The notes below the pieces were generated by a model. It did not search any database and was not told where the DNA came from. It saw nothing but the letters and a program-made list of their open reading frames with translations. A stretch of DNA of 21,595 nt from Falsiroseomonas sp044341625 (GTDB taxonomy: Bacteria; Pseudomonadota; Alphaproteobacteria; Acetobacterales; Acetobacteraceae), in the NCBI GenBank assembly GCA_044341625.1, contig JBIIRI010000051.1, forward strand, positions 1 to 21,595, given 5' to 3'. Shown here piece by piece: positions 1 through 8,458 of the stretch. A program made the translations under genes and the position numbers. Every line of letters starts with the position of its first letter. Positions within the stretch are counted from its first letter, which is position 1.

Positions 1-71
1 CCGAGCCAGCGGCCGAACAGGCCGGCCAGGCACGCGCCGAGCAGCGGGAAGAAGACGGCACCGACATACAT
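1..71 (-). CDS. nuoL: NADH-quinone oxidoreductase subunit L, N-terminal fragment
   Basis: Only the first 23 codons are inside the window; the gene continues past the left edge. The visible start reads MYVGAVFFPLLGACLAGLFG, a hydrophobic first helix typical of NuoL/ND5, the distal antiporter-like proton-pumping subunit of complex I. It starts 4 bases after the nuoK stop codon (nuoK ends at 76), which is the standard nuoK-nuoL order. No more can be said from a fragment this short; the call rests mainly on position in the operon and on the N-terminal hydrophobic pattern. Confidence 0.85.
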   Translation of the reverse strand, partial: MYVGAVFFPLLGACLAGLFGRWL

Positions 72-75
72 GCGC

Positions 76-387
76 CTAGCCCTTCAGGGTGGAGATTTCC
101 TCCACCTCGATCGTGCCGCGGTTGCGGAAGTAGATGACGACGATCGCAAGGCCGATGGCGGCCTCTGCCGCCGCGACGGTCAGGATCAGCATCGCGAAGA
201 CCTGCCCCGTCAGGTCGCCGAGCACCGCCGAGAAGGCGACGAGGTTCAGCGTGACCGACAGCAGGATCAGCTCGACCGACATCAGGATGACGATGACGTT
301 CTTGCGGTTCAGGAAGATGCCGAGCACGCCGAGCGTGAACAGGATCGCGCCCACCGTCAGGTAGTGCGCCAGGCCGATGGCCATCAT
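76..387 (-). CDS. nuoK: NADH-quinone oxidoreductase subunit K
   Basis: NuoK (ND4L) is a small membrane subunit of complex I that takes part in proton translocation next to NuoJ and NuoN. The 103-residue product has the usual length (about 100) and three membrane helices, roughly residues 5-24, 30-54 and 62-87. It carries the family's LNRKN segment after helix 1. The two buried glutamates expected in helices 2 and 3 are Glu39 (in MSVEL) and Glu75 (in AAAEAA). Two ATGs are adjacent at 387 and 384. The first shares one base with the nuoJ stop (TGATG), so translation is probably coupled; the second would give the more usual MAIGLAHYL start, and the choice is not decided. The gene sits in its standard place between nuoJ and nuoL. 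Confidence 0.96.
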   Translation of the reverse strand: MMAIGLAHYLTVGAILFTLGVLGIFLNRKNVIVILMSVELILLSVTLNLVAFSAVLGDLTGQVFAMLILTVAAAEAAIGLAIVVIYFRNRGTIEVEEISTLKG

Positions 388-1064
388 CAGTGGTGTCCCC
401 CCCCGTGGGCGACCTGCCGCGGCGCTTCCGCCGGCGCATCGGCCGGTGGGCGTTCGATCCCGATCTCGCCGAGGCCGGCGCCGAGCGGCGGCTGGCGGAG
501 ATTGACGCTGCCGCTGCGCGCGACCTGCTTGCCGACATCCTGGCGCTTGCTGGTCGGCGTGCCGCGCAGCGTCAGCACGATGGCGCCGATCATCGCGACC
601 AGCAGGATCAGGCCCGAAAGCTGGAACAGCCAGACATGATCGGTATAGAGGATCCGCCCCAGCGCGCGGGTGTTGTCCACGCCTTCCGGCGTCGGGTTCA
701 GCCGCAGGCCCGACGCATCCGGCGCGAAGGTCCAGGTCGCGTAGACCAGCACCAGTTCCAGGAACAGGATCGCGCCGATCACCGCGCCAAGCGGCGCGTA
801 GCGCTGCAGGCCTTCGCGCAGCTTCGCGAAGTCGATGTCGAGCATCATCACGACGAACAGGAACAGCACCGCGACGGCGCCGACATAGACGATGACCAGG
901 ATCATCGCCAGGAATTCGGCCCCCGCGATCAGGAACAGCGCGGCCGCGTTGAAGAAGGCCAGGATAAGGAACAGCACGCTGTGCACCGGGTTGCGGCTGG
1001 TCACGACCATCACCGCGGATGCGATCAGCACGGCGGCAAAAAGGTAGAAGGCGGCGGCGATCAT
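387..1064 (-). CDS. nuoJ: NADH-quinone oxidoreductase subunit J
   Basis: NuoJ (ND6) is a membrane subunit of complex I whose third helix takes part in conformational coupling between quinone reduction and proton pumping. The 225-residue product begins MIAAAFYLFAAVLIASAVMV and has about five hydrophobic helices (near residues 2-21, 29-47, 51-73, 92-112 and 146-167). The conserved NPVHSVL and EFLAMILVIVYVGAVAVLFL stretches identify the family. After the last helix comes a soluble tail of about 55 residues rich in Ala, Pro and Gly, ending in HGGGHH; tails of this kind vary between species. The ATG at 1064 overlaps the nuoI stop by four bases (ATGA), which fixes the start and implies translational coupling. 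The stop overlaps the nuoK start by one base. Confidence 0.96.
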   Translation of the reverse strand: MIAAAFYLFAAVLIASAVMVVTSRNPVHSVLFLILAFFNAAALFLIAGAEFLAMILVIVYVGAVAVLFLFVVMMLDIDFAKLREGLQRYAPLGAVIGAILFLELVLVYATWTFAPDASGLRLNPTPEGVDNTRALGRILYTDHVWLFQLSGLILLVAMIGAIVLTLRGTPTSKRQDVGKQVARSGSVNLRQPPLGAGLGEIGIERPPADAPAEAPRQVAHGGGHH

Positions 1065-1552
1065 CGGTAGGGCGCGTCCAGCTCGAGCCGCTTCGCCAGC
1101 GCCGCTTCCCAGCGGTCGCCATTGTCCAGCAGGCGTTCCTTGTTGAACAGAAGCTCCTCGCGCGTTTCCGTCGCGAATTCCATGTTCGGACCTTCGACGA
1201 TGGCGTCCACCGGGCAGGCTTCCTCGCACATGCCGCAATAGATGCACTTCGTCATGTCGATGTCGTAGCGCGTGGTGCGGCGGGATCCGTCGTCGCGCGG
1301 CTCGGCCTCGATCGTGATGGCCTGGGCGGGGCAGATCGCCTCGCACAACTTGCAGGCGATGCAGCGTTCTTCCCCGTTCGGGTAGCGGCGCAGCGCGTGT
1401 TCGCCCTTGAAGCGCGGGCTCAGCGGCGACTTTTCATAAGGGTAGTTGATCGTCACCTTGGGGCGGAAGAACTGCCGCAGCGTCAGCGCCATGCCGGAGA
1501 CGAGCTCCGCCAGCAGGAAGCTTCGCGCGACGCGGTCGAGGGTGATGGCCAT
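1061..1552 (-). CDS. nuoI: NADH-quinone oxidoreductase subunit I, two [4Fe-4S] clusters
   Basis: NuoI (TYKY) carries iron-sulfur clusters N6a and N6b, which pass electrons from NuoG towards NuoB in the connecting arm of complex I. The 163-residue protein has two ferredoxin-type motifs. CIACKLCEAICP places Cys64, 67, 70 and 74, and CIYCGMCEEACP places Cys103, 106, 109 and 113. The N-terminal amphipathic part (residues 8-30) is the usual membrane-contact region. The start ATG at 1552 has an AGGAGG ribosome-binding site about 7 bases upstream. The upstream neighbour nuoH ends at 1570, and the downstream nuoJ start overlaps the nuoI stop by four bases. Confidence 0.97.
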   Translation of the reverse strand: MAITLDRVARSFLLAELVSGMALTLRQFFRPKVTINYPYEKSPLSPRFKGEHALRRYPNGEERCIACKLCEAICPAQAITIEAEPRDDGSRRTTRYDIDMTKCIYCGMCEEACPVDAIVEGPNMEFATETREELLFNKERLLDNGDRWEAALAKRLELDAPYR

Positions 1553-1569
1553 GTCTCTCTCCCTCCTGC

Positions 1570-2583
1570 TCAGGCGACCGGCAGCCAGCCGAACAGCTTC
1601 AGCGCCGCGGCGGTCAGCACCAGCCAAACCAGGCTGAACGGCAGGAACACCTTCCAGCCCAGGCGCATCAGCTGGTCGTAGCGGTAGCGCGGGAAGGTCG
1701 CGCGCACCCAGATGAAGACGAACAGGCAGGCGCAGATCTTGAACACGAACCACATCGGGCCCGGGATCCAGTTGAACGGCGCGATGTCGAACGGCGCGTA
1801 CCACCCGCCCAGGAACAGGATGGTGATCAGCGCGCTCATCAGGATCATGTTCGCGTATTCGCCGAGGAAGAACAGCGCGAAGGACATGCTGCTGTATTCG
1901 ACGAAGAAGCCCGCGACCAGCTCGCTCTCGCCTTCCGGAAGGTCGAAGGGCGCACGGTTCGTCTCGGCCAGCGCCGAGATGAACATGATGACGAACATCG
2001 GGAACAGCGGGATGATGAACCACATATCCGCCTGCGCGCGGACGATCTCCGTCAGGTTCAGCGAGCCCACGCAGAGCAGCACGGTGACGATCACGAAGCC
2101 CATGCTGACCTCGTAGCTCACCATCTGCGCCGCCGACCGCAGCGCGCCGAGGAAGGCGTATTTCGAATTCGACGCCCAGCCCGCGATGATGACGCCATAG
2201 ACGCCGAGCGAGCTGATCGCGAACAGGTAGAGGATGCCGACATTGATGTCGGCGATGGCCCAGCCATCATTCACCGGGATCACCGCCCAGGCGAGCATGG
2301 CCAGCATGAAGGTGATCATCGGCGCCAGGATGAACAGCACGCGGCTGGCCCCGGCGGGGATGATCGTTTCCTTCATCAGCATCTTCAGCGCGTCGGCGAA
2401 GGGCTGCAGCAGGCCGAAGGGCCCGACGACATTCGGCCCCTTCCGCATCTGCATCGCCGCCAGCACCTTGCGTTCCGCATAGGTGAGGTAGGCGACGCCG
2501 ATCAGCAGCGGCACCAGCAGCGCCATGGCCTGCGCGACCGTCAGCGCCAGGTGCCCGACCGGGGTGGCGAGGAAAGCGTCCAT
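1570..2583 (-). CDS. nuoH: NADH-quinone oxidoreductase subunit H
   Basis: NuoH (ND1) forms the membrane end of the quinone-access channel, at the junction of the peripheral and membrane arms of complex I. The 337-residue length fits the family, and about eight hydrophobic helices are visible. Two diagnostic loops are present. The first, after helix 1, runs from YAERKVLAAMQMRKGPN to GPFGLLQPFADALK (about residues 35-67). The second is the acidic cytoplasmic loop beginning ETNRAPFDLPEGESELVAGF (207-226), which lines the quinone channel. The ATG at 2583 lies 7 bases after the nuoG stop, and the 3' end is followed by a 17-base gap with the nuoI ribosome-binding site. Confidence 0.97.
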   Translation of the reverse strand: MDAFLATPVGHLALTVAQAMALLVPLLIGVAYLTYAERKVLAAMQMRKGPNVVGPFGLLQPFADALKMLMKETIIPAGASRVLFILAPMITFMLAMLAWAVIPVNDGWAIADINVGILYLFAISSLGVYGVIIAGWASNSKYAFLGALRSAAQMVSYEVSMGFVIVTVLLCVGSLNLTEIVRAQADMWFIIPLFPMFVIMFISALAETNRAPFDLPEGESELVAGFFVEYSSMSFALFFLGEYANMILMSALITILFLGGWYAPFDIAPFNWIPGPMWFVFKICACLFVFIWVRATFPRYRYDQLMRLGWKVFLPFSLVWLVLTAAALKLFGWLPVA

Positions 2584-2590
2584 CGTCAGG

Positions 2591-4636
2591 TCACTCCGCC
2601 GCCTGCAGCGTCGCGCCGCCGTAGATGCTGGCGCACTCGGCCATCACATCGGAGGCCCGCGCGATCGCATCGGCCAGATGGTAGGGGGTGGAAGACGCCG
2701 CGAAAGGCGCGTCCGACATCGCCCCGGCATCGCCCGCCGGCCCGGCCGCATCCGTGCAGCCGCCGCGCGCGAAGGGCGCCGCCAGCGCGGGCACCGCGGC
2801 CGCCATCGCGGCGCGCAGCTGCGCGAGGTCGTCGAAGGGAAGGCGAATGCCCAGCCCCTCCCCCGCCGCGCGGATGATGCGCCAATCCTCACGCGCCTCA
2901 CCGGGCGCATGCACCGCAAGCCAGGCGCGCTGCGCGCGGCCCTCGGTGTTCACATAGGTCGCGTCCTTCTCGGTATAGGCCGCGCCGGGCAGGATCACAT
3001 CGGCCCGCGCGGCCGCGCGGTCGCCGTGATGGCCCTGGTAGATCACGAAGGTCCCGGGCGCGATCAGCCCCGGATCGAAGCCATCCGCGCCCAGCAGCCA
3101 CAGCGCATCGACGCCGCCATTCAGCATAGCGCCGAGCGACTTGCCCGCGACGAAGCCGAGATCCAGCGCCCCCACCTGCCCGCCGAAGCGGTGCAGCACA
3201 TTGAAGCCGTGCCAATCGGCCCGCAGCGCATTCGCGCTCGCCGCCACCTGCCACGCCGCCGCCAGCACCGCCGCGCCATCTTCGCGCGCCAGCGCATCGC
3301 GGCCCAGGATCACCAACGGGTTCTTCGCCGCCTTCAGCGTCGCGGCGAAGGGATGCGATCCGTCGAGCAGCGCGCGGATCGCCGCCGGGCCATCCCCCAG
3401 ATGCTGGTGCGGATAGGTGAGGTCCACACCCGCCGGCCCGATGCGCCCGATGGGGAAGCGGCCCTGCACATGCCGCTTGCGGATGCGCGCATTGATCACC
3501 GGCGCTTCCAGGCGCGGATTGCTGCCGATGATCAGAGCCGCATCTGCCTGGTCGATGCCGGCGATGGTCGTGTTGAACAGGTAGAAGTCGCGCCGCGAGG
3601 CATCCAGCGCCGCGCCATCCGTGCGGCAATCGAGGTTCGTGGACCCCAGCGCGCCCATCAGCGCCTTCAGCGCATAGACGCTTTCGGCATCCACCAGCTC
3701 GCCCGCCACCGCGCCGATCCGGTCGGGCGTCGTCGCGCGGACGCGCGCGGCGATGGCGCGGAACGCCTCGGCCCAGGAGGCTGGCTTCAGCTTGCCATCC
3801 ACGCGCAGCCAGGGCCGGTCCAGCCGCTTCTTCTTCAGCCCGTCGAAGGAAAAGCGGCCACGATCGGCCATCCATTCCTCGTTCACGTCGTCATGGATGC
3901 GCGGCAGGATCCGCAGCACCTCCGGCCCGCGCGTGTCGATGCGGATATTCGTGCCCGTCGCGTCCTGCACGTCGATGCTGTCGGTCTTCCGCAACTCCCA
4001 GGGCCGCGAGACGAAGGCGTAGGGCCGGGACGTCAGGGCGCCGACGGGGCAGATGTCGATCAGATTGCCGCTGAGTTCCGTGGTCAGCGCCTTTTCCACA
4101 TAGGTGCCGACCTCCATGTTCTCGCCGCGATTGGTCGCGCCCAATTCCGGCACGCCGGCAACTTCGGAGGCGAAGCGGATGCAGCGCGTGCATTGGATGC
4201 AGCGGGTCATGATCGTCTTGACCAGCGGACCCATGTACTTGTCCTTCACCGCGCGCTTCGCTTCCTGGTAGCGCGAGTGATCCATGCCGTAGCCGACCGC
4301 CTGGTCCTGCAGGTCGCATTCGCCGCCCTGGTCGCAGATCGGGCAGTCGAGCGGGTGGTTGATCAGCAGGAATTCCATCACGCCACGGCGCGCATTCCGC
4401 ACCATCGCGCTGTCGGTCTTCACCACCATCCCGTCCGCGACGGGATAGGCGCAGGACGCGACGGGCTTCGGCGCCTTTTCCACTTCCACCAGGCACATCC
4501 GGCAATTGCCGGCGACGCTCAGACGCTCATGGTAGCAGAAGCGCGGGATTTCCTTGCCCGCCGCCTCGCAGGCCTGCAGCACGGTCGCCCCGTTCGGGAC
4601 CTCGACCTCGATGCCGTCGACGATGACCTTTGCCAT
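2591..4636 (-). CDS. nuoG: NADH-quinone oxidoreductase subunit G
   Basis: NuoG (75-kDa subunit) is the largest peripheral subunit of complex I and carries electrons from NuoF to NuoI. In the 681-residue protein the N-terminal [2Fe-2S] cluster N1b uses Cys34, 45, 48 and 62. The His-liganded cluster N5 uses His94 with Cys98, 101 and 107. Cluster N4 uses Cys146, 149, 152 and 196. From about residue 215 onward is the molybdopterin-oxidoreductase-like domain, here catalytically empty. The cysteine set for the extra N7 cluster, found in Escherichia coli and Thermus, is missing from residues 215-270, as in mitochondrial and many alphaproteobacterial enzymes. The C-terminus (after about 620) is Ala-rich and less conserved. 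The ATG at 4636 follows the nuoF stop by 6 bases. Confidence 0.97.
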   Translation of the reverse strand: MAKVIVDGIEVEVPNGATVLQACEAAGKEIPRFCYHERLSVAGNCRMCLVEVEKAPKPVASCAYPVADGMVVKTDSAMVRNARRGVMEFLLINHPLDCPICDQGGECDLQDQAVGYGMDHSRYQEAKRAVKDKYMGPLVKTIMTRCIQCTRCIRFASEVAGVPELGATNRGENMEVGTYVEKALTTELSGNLIDICPVGALTSRPYAFVSRPWELRKTDSIDVQDATGTNIRIDTRGPEVLRILPRIHDDVNEEWMADRGRFSFDGLKKKRLDRPWLRVDGKLKPASWAEAFRAIAARVRATTPDRIGAVAGELVDAESVYALKALMGALGSTNLDCRTDGAALDASRRDFYLFNTTIAGIDQADAALIIGSNPRLEAPVINARIRKRHVQGRFPIGRIGPAGVDLTYPHQHLGDGPAAIRALLDGSHPFAATLKAAKNPLVILGRDALAREDGAAVLAAAWQVAASANALRADWHGFNVLHRFGGQVGALDLGFVAGKSLGAMLNGGVDALWLLGADGFDPGLIAPGTFVIYQGHHGDRAAARADVILPGAAYTEKDATYVNTEGRAQRAWLAVHAPGEAREDWRIIRAAGEGLGIRLPFDDLAQLRAAMAAAVPALAAPFARGGCTDAAGPAGDAGAMSDAPFAASSTPYHLADAIARASDVMAECASIYGGATLQAAE

Positions 4637-4642
4637 GGCGCC

Positions 4643-5950
4643 CTACTCCGCCGCCATCGGAAGGGCGGGCTTCGCGTGCCGCCGCTTGTACTCGGCGATA
4701 CGCTCTTCCATCACCGGGCGGAAATGCCGGATCAGGCCCTGCACCGGCCACACGCCGCCATCGGCCAGCGCGCAGATGGTGTGACCCTCGATCCGCCGCG
4801 TGACTTCCTCGAGCAGGTCGATCTCCTCGATCTCCGCGCGGCCTTCGACCATGCGTTCCATCATGCGGCTGACCCAGCCCATGCCTTCGCGGCAGGGCGT
4901 GCACTGGCCGCAGCTCTCGTGCTTGTAGAATTTCGACAAGCGCGCGATGGCGCGGACGATGTCGGTGGACTTGTCCATCACGATCACGCCCGCGGTGCCG
5001 AGGCCCGATTTGTGCTCGCGCAGCGCATCGAAATCCATCAGCACGTCGTCGCAGATATGCTTCGGCAGCAGCGGCGTGGAGGACCCGCCGGGAATCACGC
5101 AGAGCAGATTGTCCCAGCCCCCGCGCACCCCGCCCGCATGGCGTTCGATGAGTTCCCGCATCGGGATGCTCATCTCCTCCTCCACATTGCAGGGCTTGTT
5201 CACATGGCCCTGGATGCAGAAGATCTTGGTGCCGGAATTCTTCGGCCGCCCGAAGCCCGCGAACCACGCCGCGCCGCGCCGCAGGATGGTCGGCACCACC
5301 GCGATCGTCTCGACATTGTTCACGGTGGTCGGCGCGCCATAGAGGCCGACGGCGGCGGGGAATGGCGGCTTCAGCCGCGGCATGCCCTTCTTGCCTTCCA
5401 GGCTCTCGATCAGCGCGGTTTCCTCGCCGCAAATATAGGCGCCGGCGCCGCGATGGACGTAAAGGTCGAAGGCCCAGCCCGACCCGCAGGCATCCTTGCC
5501 CAGCAGCCCGGCCGCATAGGCTTCCTCGATCGCGGCTTCGAGCACGCGGCTTTCATTGTAATACTCGCCGCGGATGTAGATGTAGCCCGCATGCGCGCCC
5601 ATCGCGAAACCCGCGATCAGGCAGCCCTCGATCAGCGTGTGCGGATCGTGGCGGATGATGTCGCGATCCTTGCAGGTGCCGGGTTCGGATTCGTCGGCAT
5701 TCACGACCAGGTAGTGCGGCCGCTCGCTGGCCTGCTTCGGCATGAAGGACCACTTCATGCCCGTCGGAAATCCCGCGCCGCCCCTGCCGCGCAGGCCGGA
5801 CTGCTTCATCTCCTCGATGATCCAGTCGCGGCCCTTCTCCAGGATGCCCTTGGTCCCGTCCCAATTGCCCCGCTTCTGCGCGGCGGGCAGGCGCCAATCC
5901 TGCAGGCCGTAGAGGTTGGTGAAGATCCGGTCCTTGTCGGCGAGAGCCAT
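4643..5950 (-). CDS. nuoF: NADH-quinone oxidoreductase subunit F (NADH/FMN site)
   Basis: NuoF (51-kDa subunit) binds NADH and FMN and starts electron transfer in complex I. The 435-residue protein has the glycine-rich nucleotide-binding segment GRGGAGFPTGMKW (55-67), the second signature GAGAYICGEETALIESLEGK (168-187), and ligands for [4Fe-4S] cluster N3 in ESCGQCTPCREG (Cys347, 350, 353) with a fourth at Cys393. The length and all key motifs are normal. The ATG at 5950 is 2 bases after the nuoE TAA and has a GGGAG ribosome-binding site inside the end of nuoE. The tight spacing on both sides supports co-translation with nuoE and nuoG, its partners in the NADH dehydrogenase module. Confidence 0.98.
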   Translation of the reverse strand: MALADKDRIFTNLYGLQDWRLPAAQKRGNWDGTKGILEKGRDWIIEEMKQSGLRGRGGAGFPTGMKWSFMPKQASERPHYLVVNADESEPGTCKDRDIIRHDPHTLIEGCLIAGFAMGAHAGYIYIRGEYYNESRVLEAAIEEAYAAGLLGKDACGSGWAFDLYVHRGAGAYICGEETALIESLEGKKGMPRLKPPFPAAVGLYGAPTTVNNVETIAVVPTILRRGAAWFAGFGRPKNSGTKIFCIQGHVNKPCNVEEEMSIPMRELIERHAGGVRGGWDNLLCVIPGGSSTPLLPKHICDDVLMDFDALREHKSGLGTAGVIVMDKSTDIVRAIARLSKFYKHESCGQCTPCREGMGWVSRMMERMVEGRAEIEEIDLLEEVTRRIEGHTICALADGGVWPVQGLIRHFRPVMEERIAEYKRRHAKPALPMAAE

Positions 5951-5952
5951 CG

Positions 5953-6570
5953 TTATTCTCCCGGCACCGCGGTCAGCGTCAGCGGCCCGCCATCCGGCGC
6001 GCTGGTCTGCCGCCCGATGGTAGAGCCTGGCTTTGGCCGCTCGCCGCGCTTCAGCGCCTCGATCAGCGCGACCGTGCGGTCGTAATCGAGGTCCTCGTAG
6101 TAATCGTCATCCACCTGCAGCACCGGCGCGTTCACGCAGGCGCCGAGGCATTCCACCTCGGTCAGGGTGAACAGCCCATCCGCGCTGGTCTGCCCCACCT
6201 TCACATGCGCGGCGTCGTGGCAGGCGCGCATGACGTCGTCCGACCCGCGCAGCATGCAGGGCGTGGTGCCGCAGAGCTGCAAATGGAAGCGCCCGATCGG
6301 CTTCATATTGAACATGAAGTAGAAGGTCGCGACCTCGTAGACGCGGATCGGCGGCATCGACAACCGTTCCCCGATCACATCCATCGCAACCCGCGGCACC
6401 CAGGCGCTGCCCGTCAGCCGCCCCATCTGGCGCTGCGCGACATAGAGCAGCGGGATCACCGCGCTGGCCTGCTTGCCGGCGGGATAGCGCGCGATGATTT
6501 TCCCGAGTTGCGCCTCGCTTTCCGCGTCGAAAGCGAAATGCGTCGGCTGTTCCTGATCCACCGCGCTCAC
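5953..6570 (-). CDS. nuoE: NADH-quinone oxidoreductase subunit E
   Basis: NuoE (24-kDa subunit) holds the off-pathway [2Fe-2S] cluster N1a beside the flavin in NuoF. I start it at the GTG at 6570, whose GTGA overlaps the nuoD stop by four bases. No ATG lies near the conserved N-terminus, and longer readings of the frame run deep into nuoD. This gives 205 residues beginning MSAVDQEQPTHFAFD; a second in-frame GTG at 6561 cannot be excluded. The thioredoxin-like domain carries the cluster ligands Cys100 and Cys105 (CGTTPCMLRG) and Cys141 and Cys145 (ECLGACVNAP). The ARYPAGKQASAVIPLLYVAQ segment is typical of the family. After about residue 176 is a short proline-rich tail of unknown role. Confidence 0.95.
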   Translation of the reverse strand: MSAVDQEQPTHFAFDAESEAQLGKIIARYPAGKQASAVIPLLYVAQRQMGRLTGSAWVPRVAMDVIGERLSMPPIRVYEVATFYFMFNMKPIGRFHLQLCGTTPCMLRGSDDVMRACHDAAHVKVGQTSADGLFTLTEVECLGACVNAPVLQVDDDYYEDLDYDRTVALIEALKRGERPKPGSTIGRQTSAPDGGPLTLTAVPGE

Positions 6571-7802
6571 CGGTCGATCTCCCCGAAGACGATATCGAGG
6601 CTGCCGATGATGGCGACCGCATCCGCCAGCATGTGCCCCTTGGAAAGCGCCTCCATCGCCTGGAGATGCGCGAAGCCCGGCGCCCTGATCTTCACGCGGT
6701 AGGGCCGGTTGGTGCCGTCGGCGACCATGTAGACGCCGAACTCGCCCTTCGGCGCTTCCGTGACCGTGTAGGTCGCGCCGGCGGGCACGTGGTAGCCTTC
6801 GGTGTAGAGCTTGAAGTGATGGATCAGGCTTTCCATCGAACGCTTCATCGCGCCGCGCGTCGGCGGTACGATCTTGTTGTCCGCGATCTTCACCGGGCCC
6901 GGCTTGATGGCGGCCAGACACTGCTCGATCATCCGCAGCGACTGCCGCATCTCCTGCATCCGGACCAGGTAGCGGTCATAGCAATCGCCATGCACGCCGA
7001 CGGGGATGTCGAAGTCGAGCTTGTCGTACATCTCATAGGGCTGCGACTTCCGGAGATCCCAGGCGCAGCCCGAGGCGCGCAGGCACGGCCCGCTGAAGCC
7101 CCAGGCCATCGCCTGTTCCGCCGTCATCACGCCGATATCGACCGTGCGCTGCTTGAAGATACGGTTTTCCGTCAGCAGCCCTTCGAGATCGTCGAGGAAT
7201 TTCGGGAATTGCGCGCACCACTTGCCGATGCGGTCCTCAAGCCCTGCAGGCAGGTCGCGCGATACACCGCCGGCGCGGAAGTAGTTCACATGGTAATGGC
7301 TGCCGCCGACCTGCTCGTAGAATTCCAGCAGGTATTCGCGCTGCTCGAAGCCCCAGAGGCTCGGCGTGATCGCGCCGACATCCAGCGCATAGGTCGTGAC
7401 GTTCAGCAGGTGGTTCGCGATGCGCGTGATCTCGGCGAACATCGTGCGGATCCACCGCGCGCGTTCCGGCACATCGCCCTCAATGCCCAGCAGCCGTTCC
7501 GTCGCGAGGACGAAGCTGTGCTCCATGCACATCGGAGAGACGTAGTCGAGGCGATCCATATAGGGCATCGCCTGGAGATACGTCTTGTACTCCATCAGCT
7601 TCTCGGTGCCGCGATGCAGCAGGCCGATATGCGGATCGGCACGCTCCACCACCTCGCCCTTCATCTCGAGGATGAGGCGGAGGACGCCATGCGCCGCGGG
7701 GTGCTGCGGGCCGAAATTGATGTGGTGGGACTCGACCTCGATCGTCTTCGTCACCGGCTCCTCGGCCGGCGCGGCGACATGGGTGGACAGGCCAGTGCTC
7801 AT
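6567..7802 (-). CDS. nuoD: NADH-quinone oxidoreductase subunit D
   Basis: NuoD (49-kDa subunit) forms most of the ubiquinone-reduction pocket of complex I, together with NuoB. The family descends from the large subunit of NiFe hydrogenases, but the metal site is lost. The 411-residue protein has the GPQHPAAHGVLRL signature at 31-43. His38 and Tyr87 (in MDRLDY) keep the spacing of the two residues that hold the quinone head group in the bovine enzyme. RGTEKLMEYKTY and FAEITRIANHLLN follow. It is a separate gene and not fused to NuoC as in Escherichia coli. ATG 7802 overlaps the nuoC stop (ATGA), and its stop overlaps the nuoE GTG start (GTGA). Confidence 0.98.
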   Translation of the reverse strand: MSTGLSTHVAAPAEEPVTKTIEVESHHINFGPQHPAAHGVLRLILEMKGEVVERADPHIGLLHRGTEKLMEYKTYLQAMPYMDRLDYVSPMCMEHSFVLATERLLGIEGDVPERARWIRTMFAEITRIANHLLNVTTYALDVGAITPSLWGFEQREYLLEFYEQVGGSHYHVNYFRAGGVSRDLPAGLEDRIGKWCAQFPKFLDDLEGLLTENRIFKQRTVDIGVMTAEQAMAWGFSGPCLRASGCAWDLRKSQPYEMYDKLDFDIPVGVHGDCYDRYLVRMQEMRQSLRMIEQCLAAIKPGPVKIADNKIVPPTRGAMKRSMESLIHHFKLYTEGYHVPAGATYTVTEAPKGEFGVYMVADGTNRPYRVKIRAPGFAHLQAMEALSKGHMLADAVAIIGSLDIVFGEIDR

Positions 7803-8458
7803 CGCGGCGCCTCGATCTGCCCGCGCGCCTCGCGCGTCAGATGGACCTTCTCATCGCCCGGCAGCGTGGTCATCGCATCCCATGGCGAGAGGAAGTCGAA
7901 GTTGCGGAAATCCTGGGTCAGCGCGACGGGCTCATAGACCACCTGCTTGCGCGCCTCGTCGTAGCGAACCTCGACATGGCCGGTCAGCGGGAAGTCCTTG
8001 CGAAGGGGATGCCCCTCGAAGCCGTAATCGGTCAGCAGGCGGCGCAGATCGGCCTGGCCTTCGAACAGGATGCCGTACATGTCCCACGCCTCGCGCTCAT
8101 ACCAGCCGGCGGCGACCCAGATGCCGCCGACGCTCGGCACCGGCGTGTTCTCGTCCGTCGCGACGATCACGCGGATGCGGCGGTTATGGGCAAGGCTCAG
8201 CAGGTTGTAGACCACCTCGAAGCGCTCGGCGCGCTCCGGCCAGTCCATGCCGCAGAGGTCCATCAGCTGTTCGAAGCGCAGCCGCGGATCGTCGCGCAGC
8301 AGCGTCATCAGCGGCAGCAGGCCGGCGCGCGTCGCGCGCAGCACCAGTTCCACGCCGCGTTCCAGGAAGGCTTCCTGCACGGCGGGGCCGGCGGCCTCCG
8401 CGATCGCGGCGCCGAGATCGGCCAGTTCGGCGTTGAGGGTCTGCGTCGGATCAGCCAC
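7799..8458 (-). CDS. nuoC: NADH-quinone oxidoreductase subunit C
   Basis: NuoC (30-kDa subunit) is a structural subunit of the connecting arm of complex I and packs against NuoD. I take the GTG at 8458 as the start. It overlaps the end of nuoB by 8 bases and gives a 219-residue protein (MADPTQTLNAELAD...), the usual size. Upstream in this frame lies antisense-like sequence inside nuoB. The diagnostic C-terminal segment is present: WYEREAWDMYGILFEG (about 119-134), then LRRLLTDYGFEGHPLRKDFP (138-157). The GTG start and 8-base overlap imply coupling to nuoB. The stop overlaps the nuoD start by four bases. Confidence 0.95.
   Translation of the reverse strand: MADPTQTLNAELADLGAAIAEAAGPAVQEAFLERGVELVLRATRAGLLPLMTLLRDDPRLRFEQLMDLCGMDWPERAERFEVVYNLLSLAHNRRIRVIVATDENTPVPSVGGIWVAAGWYEREAWDMYGILFEGQADLRRLLTDYGFEGHPLRKDFPLTGHVEVRYDEARKQVVYEPVALTQDFRNFDFLSPWDAMTTLPGDEKVHLTREARGQIEAPR

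Noticed and set aside
2525..6085. An open frame of 1186 codons on the plus strand opposite nuoG and nuoF
   Set aside because: It lies antisense to intact complex I genes, has the same Arg/His/Ala-rich shadow composition and shows no recognisable domain.
6633..7937. A 434-codon plus-strand frame opposite nuoD
   Set aside because: It is an antisense shadow of a gene with every family motif in place; no domain is recognisable in it.
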